DNA of 7,468 nucleotides from Caldifarciminota bacterium (lineage in GTDB: Bacteria > Hydrothermota > 32-111 > QNBC01): NCBI GenBank assembly GCA_023132105.1, contig JAGLYS010000325.1:1-7468 (forward strand), given 5' to 3'. The translations under genes were made by a program, and so were the position numbers. The notes under the pieces are model-generated. The model did not search any database and was not told the DNA's origin. It was given only the letters and a program-made list of their open reading frames with translations. Shown piece by piece: positions 4,861 through 7,468 of this stretch (the first letter of the stretch is position 1; each line of letters starts with the position of its first letter).

Positions 4861-5748
4861 ATGATAGGAGTATTGATTAACCCGGTAGCAGGCAAAGGAA
4901 AACCTTTAAAATATTTAGATAAAGTTGTTTCCTATATAAAAAGCAAAGGTTTTAAAAGTAAATTGGTTTATACGAAATTTAGAGGACATGAGAATGAAAT
5001 CGTAGAAAAATTTATTGATGAGGGTATTGATAAAATTATCATTATGGGGGGAGATGGAACAATTAATGAATCACTTCAAAAACTTCTTAAACATAATGTT
5101 GCTATACTTCCGCTTCCTCTGGGAACAGGGGATGATTATATAAAAAGTGTTTATGAAACAAGTGATATTTATGAAATTTTAAGTAAAATCGGAACAGGTA
5201 GAACAGAAAAATTCCCTGTTGGAATTGTAGATGTGGAGTCAGACAGATTCTATTTTATAAATGGGCTTGGTATAGGTTTTGATGCGGATGTTATTCATAA
5301 TATTAATAAAATTCCTTTTCTTAAAGGCCACTCTCTCTATCTTGCTTCAATAATTTTATCTATATTCTTCTTTCATGCCATGGAGATAAGATTCAATATA
5401 GACGGATTAATTAAAAAGAGAAAGAAAACACTTGTTACAACTATCGGTCTTGGCAAATATCTTGGAGGGGGAATGATGATGCTTCCGAAAATCAAGTCTC
5501 CCAGTAACCATTTTGACGCCTCTATTATCGAAGAGGTTAATAAATTTGTTTTTTTCAAAATGCTCCCATTAGTTCCAAAAGGCAAACATATACAGAGTTC
5601 CTTTGTAGATTATATCAAAAATGTAAAATCAGTAGTTATCGAATCCGATAAATTTATCAAATTTCATCTTGATGGTGAACTTATGCCATATAAATATAAA
5701 AAGTTGGATGTTTCAATAGTTAACAATGGAGTGAATATAATAATATGA
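4861..5748 (+). CDS. Diacylglycerol kinase-family lipid kinase (YegS/DgkB-like)
   Basis: At 295 aa it has the usual length of bacterial DAGK-catalytic-domain proteins. The ATP-binding N-domain shows INPVAGKGK (6-14) and GGDGTINE (63-70). The canonical PLGTGND motif reads PLGTGDD (86-92), with Asp at 91 in place of Asn. The C-terminal beta domain has INGLGIGFDADV (133-144), GGGMMMLP (202-209) and DGE (271-273). It should phosphorylate a lipid such as diacylglycerol with ATP at the inner membrane; a sphingoid or other lipid substrate is possible. A hydrophobic stretch (159-172, LYLASIILSIFFFH) is likely membrane-associating. The start is fixed because INPVAG always lies a few residues from the N-terminus; no ribosome site precedes it. 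It is the first gene of an operon, and its TGA overlaps the ATG of the cysteine desulfurase gene by 4 nt. Confidence 0.92.
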   Translation: MIGVLINPVAGKGKPLKYLDKVVSYIKSKGFKSKLVYTKFRGHENEIVEKFIDEGIDKIIIMGGDGTINESLQKLLKHNVAILPLPLGTGDDYIKSVYETSDIYEILSKIGTGRTEKFPVGIVDVESDRFYFINGLGIGFDADVIHNINKIPFLKGHSLYLASIILSIFFFHAMEIRFNIDGLIKKRKKTLVTTIGLGKYLGGGMMMLPKIKSPSNHFDASIIEEVNKFVFFKMLPLVPKGKHIQSSFVDYIKNVKSVVIESDKFIKFHLDGELMPYKYKKLDVSIVNNGVNIII

Positions 5749-7025
5749 AAATGAATGATTATCGCGACAGAATACCTTCACTTAAAAGGATCCGCAATGG
5801 GAAACCACCCATATATTTTGATAACGCATGTATGACACTAAAACCTGATATTGTTGTTAATGCAATCAAAGATTATTATGAAAAATATCCTGCATGTGGA
5901 GGGAGAAGCCATCATTGGTTTACAAGAGAGGTCGATGAAAAGGTCTCTCTTTCAAGGGAAAAGATAGCAAATTTTATAGGCACGAAAATGGTAGAAGAAA
6001 TTATTTTCACAAGAAATACAACGGAAGCTATAAACCTTATCGGACATAGTTTCCCCTTCAATGAAGGAGATATCGTAATCACTACGGACAAGGAGCACAA
6101 TTCCAATCTGTGTATATGGAAAGACCTTGAAAATAATAAAAAGATTAAGCATATGTATGTTCCGTCGAATGAAGATAATTCATTTAATTTAAACAGATTC
6201 GAAGATATTCTAAAAAAAGAAAATGGAAATGTAAAACTTGTTAGCATTGTGCATACATCCAATCTTGATGGATATACAACACCGGCAAAGGAGATCATTG
6301 AAATTGCCCATAAGTATAAAGCATTAGTATTGCTTGATGCGGCTCAGAGTATTCCTCATAAAGATATAGATGTAAGTGAATTGGATGTTGATTTTTTAGC
6401 TTTTAGTATACATAAAATGGTTGGACCTTCCGGAGTTGGAATATTGTACGGGAAATATGATCTTTTAAAGAATATTGGAAGATACAATGTTGGCGGAGAT
6501 ACGATAAGTGATGTATTTATCGACGAACAACCCATATACCTGCCGCCACCTATGAAGTTTGAGGCAGGACTTCAAGATTATGCAGGAATGATAGCATCGG
6601 GAGAGGCATGTGATTTTTTAAGTGAAATTGGGAAAACTAATATAAATAAATATGAAATAGAATTAAATTCTTACATTACATCAAAACTGTCCTGTTTTGA
6701 AGAGATTCAAATTATAGGACCCGAGAATCCTGCCGAACGATCGGGGATATTTACATTTTTCATTAAGAAACCAACGAGAATCGATGATAATGATAAAGCT
6801 CTTGATGAAAAGTTGAGCGATGAACACAATATTATGATTAGATCGGGAATGTTTTGTGTAAACTGTTGGTTTAATAAGAAATTAAAGGAAGGAAAAATTA
6901 ACAGGATTTGGTTCCCTGCGTTCAGGGCATCCTTTTACTTTTATAACACCAAAGAGGAGGTGGATATCTTTGTCGAAGCAATTACAAGAGAATTGGATCG
7001 ACTAAAAGATATACCTATATTTTAA
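5745..7025 (+). CDS. SufS-like cysteine desulfurase (class V aminotransferase fold)
   Basis: The 426-aa protein matches group II (SufS/CsdA) desulfurases in length and motif order. These are NTTEAIN (91-97, PLP phosphate), EHNSN (117-121, H118 stacking on PLP), LLDAAQS (196-202, D198 and Q201), and SIHKMVGPSGVGILYG (221-236) with Schiff-base lysine K224. RSGMFC (366-371) holds the persulfide cysteine C371, and FRASFYFYNT (393-402) holds the substrate-carboxylate arginine R394. It should take sulfur from cysteine, releasing alanine, in the cytosol. C374 makes a CxxC with C371, and the N-terminal PACGGRSHHW (49-58) differs from E. coli SufS, so this is a distinct subfamily. The ATG overlaps the kinase TGA; GGAG at 5728-5731 is 13 nt away, so translational coupling is likely. 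An ATG two codons later is possible. The scaffold gene follows by 2 nt, the probable sulfur acceptor. Confidence 0.9.
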   Translation: MKMNDYRDRIPSLKRIRNGKPPIYFDNACMTLKPDIVVNAIKDYYEKYPACGGRSHHWFTREVDEKVSLSREKIANFIGTKMVEEIIFTRNTTEAINLIGHSFPFNEGDIVITTDKEHNSNLCIWKDLENNKKIKHMYVPSNEDNSFNLNRFEDILKKENGNVKLVSIVHTSNLDGYTTPAKEIIEIAHKYKALVLLDAAQSIPHKDIDVSELDVDFLAFSIHKMVGPSGVGILYGKYDLLKNIGRYNVGGDTISDVFIDEQPIYLPPPMKFEAGLQDYAGMIASGEACDFLSEIGKTNINKYEIELNSYITSKLSCFEEIQIIGPENPAERSGIFTFFIKKPTRIDDNDKALDEKLSDEHNIMIRSGMFCVNCWFNKKLKEGKINRIWFPAFRASFYFYNTKEEVDIFVEAITRELDRLKDIPIF

Positions 7026-7027
7026 TT

Positions 7028-7408
7028 ATGGATAAATTAGTTAGAGAATATTTTATCAAAAAGATAAAAAAGGAGAATTTCGGTCAGATTGAGAAAGCGG
7101 ATTTTATATCAAGGGGTTCTATATGCATAGAAACCAGTGGTGATGTTATCTCAATCTACATAAAGAAAGAAGGAAATACAATAAGCGATGTGAAAATGGA
7201 ATGCGGACCTTGCGATCCGGCTGCTATCGTTGCCACAAATATTGCAGTTGATATATTGAAGAACAAAAAAATAGATGATATTGTAAATGATAGAATAACC
7301 TTGGATGAAGAATTTACTACTGTAATCGGGGGAGAAAGCAAGGATGGATTAACACATTTTAACAAAGTTATTGATCAGGTTAAGGAAATGCTTAAAGGGG
7401 AAAAATAA
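7028..7408 (+). CDS. Divergent IscU/SufU/NifU-type iron-sulfur scaffold-like protein
   Basis: The 126-aa length and layout match U-type scaffolds. A strand ends in TSGDVISIYIK (37-47), corresponding to the ACGDV-type loop. ISDVKMECGPCDPAAIVAT (52-70) corresponds to the GCGSAIASS helix start, and VDILKNKKIDDI (74-85) matches the following helix and linker. Canonical members have three cluster cysteines. Here the first is Ser (S38, before conserved G39-D40), the second is kept (C59) with an extra C62 forming CxxC, and the third falls at about GGES (101-104) with no Cys. C33 is the only other cysteine. It may bind a cluster differently, accept persulfide from the desulfurase, or be a non-catalytic partner. 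The start lies 2 nt after the desulfurase stop and has no ribosome site, so coupling is likely. It ends the operon. Family assignment is moderately sure; the function is open. Confidence 0.8.
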   Translation: MDKLVREYFIKKIKKENFGQIEKADFISRGSICIETSGDVISIYIKKEGNTISDVKMECGPCDPAAIVATNIAVDILKNKKIDDIVNDRITLDEEFTTVIGGESKDGLTHFNKVIDQVKEMLKGEK

Positions 7409-7419
7409 TCACGAAAAGG

Positions 7420-7441
7420 GGAGAGGGATCCACCACGAATT
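7420..7441 (-). repeat. Dispersed repeat unit, right copy (inverted relative to 3000-3023)
   Basis: Read on the minus strand this gives AATTCGTGGTGGAT then CCCTCTCC, matching 3000-3023 apart from one substitution and a 2-nt indel. It starts 11 nt after the scaffold stop codon, and no terminator hairpin is seen between them. Confidence 0.65.
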
Positions 7442-7445
7442 TTCT

Positions 7446-7467
7446 AATTTATAACGAATTTCACTAA
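7446..7467 (+). repeat. Dispersed repeat unit AATTTATAACGAATT, second copy
   Basis: The first 15 bases are identical to 4781-4795, followed by TCACTAA where the other copy has ACACGAA. It abuts the right copy of the CACGAATT element and runs to within one base of the window end. Confidence 0.6.
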
Positions 7468-7468
7468 G

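Noticed and set aside
4861..4880. Internal TTG start of the lipid kinase behind AGGAG at 4865-4869
   Set aside because: It would trim the residues leading into the conserved INPVAGKGK strand and lies too close to the AGGAG.
5912..6298. A 128-codon minus-strand open frame
   Set aside because: It lies antisense to the core of the cysteine desulfurase gene and shows no family motifs.
3000..7441. Composite transposon or genomic island bounded by inverted repeats
   Set aside because: No transposase, integrase or target duplication is visible, and the enclosed HU, ribosomal-type and tRNA genes are core genes.
7409..7468. Intrinsic terminator after the scaffold gene
   Set aside because: No stem followed by a T-run occurs before the window end; only repeat units are seen.

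Overview
This is an AT-rich bacterial window of ordinary chromosomal genes separated by intergenic DNA rich in short repeats. The best lineage clue is a 31-codon ribosomal-type protein (minus strand, 3206-3301) of the AURKAIP1/COX24 type, which I associate mainly with Bacteroidota and relatives. Together with an exported M1 peptidase carrying a barrel-like C-terminus, this suggests an FCB-group bacterium. Clear Shine-Dalgarno sites and TTGACA-type promoters argue against a typical Bacteroidota member and for an uncultured sister lineage. The placement is an inference.

Left part (1-2349, minus strand): a large exported M1-family zinc metallopeptidase, open to the left edge, so its C-terminus is missing. 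Its catalytic motifs are intact. The C-terminal ~180 visible residues look like amphipathic strands of an outer-membrane barrel.

2350-3124 has no credible gene. It is a mosaic of palindromic elements (2476-2584, 2622-2641, 2718-2738), heptanucleotide tandem arrays of two sequence families (2777-2804, 2844-2874, 2960-2980) and degenerate AATTCGTG units. A related element recurs inverted at the right edge.

3125-3619 (minus strand) is a compact information-processing cluster: HU-family protein, then the 31-aa basic ribosomal-type protein, then tRNA-Arg(CCG) only 7 nt after its stop codon. A promoter lies in the divergent region 3620-3936, which also serves a plus-strand SAM-dependent methyltransferase (3937-4719).

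4861-7408 (plus strand) is a tight three-gene operon: a diacylglycerol-kinase-family lipid kinase, a SufS-like cysteine desulfurase (4-nt overlap) and a divergent IscU/NifU-type scaffold (2-nt gap). The scaffold appears to have lost two of the three canonical cluster-binding cysteines and gained a CxxC. A candidate promoter places the transcript start almost on the kinase ATG, suggesting a leaderless mRNA. Desulfurase plus scaffold implies Fe-S assembly or sulfur transfer. Why a lipid kinase is translationally coupled to them is not evident.
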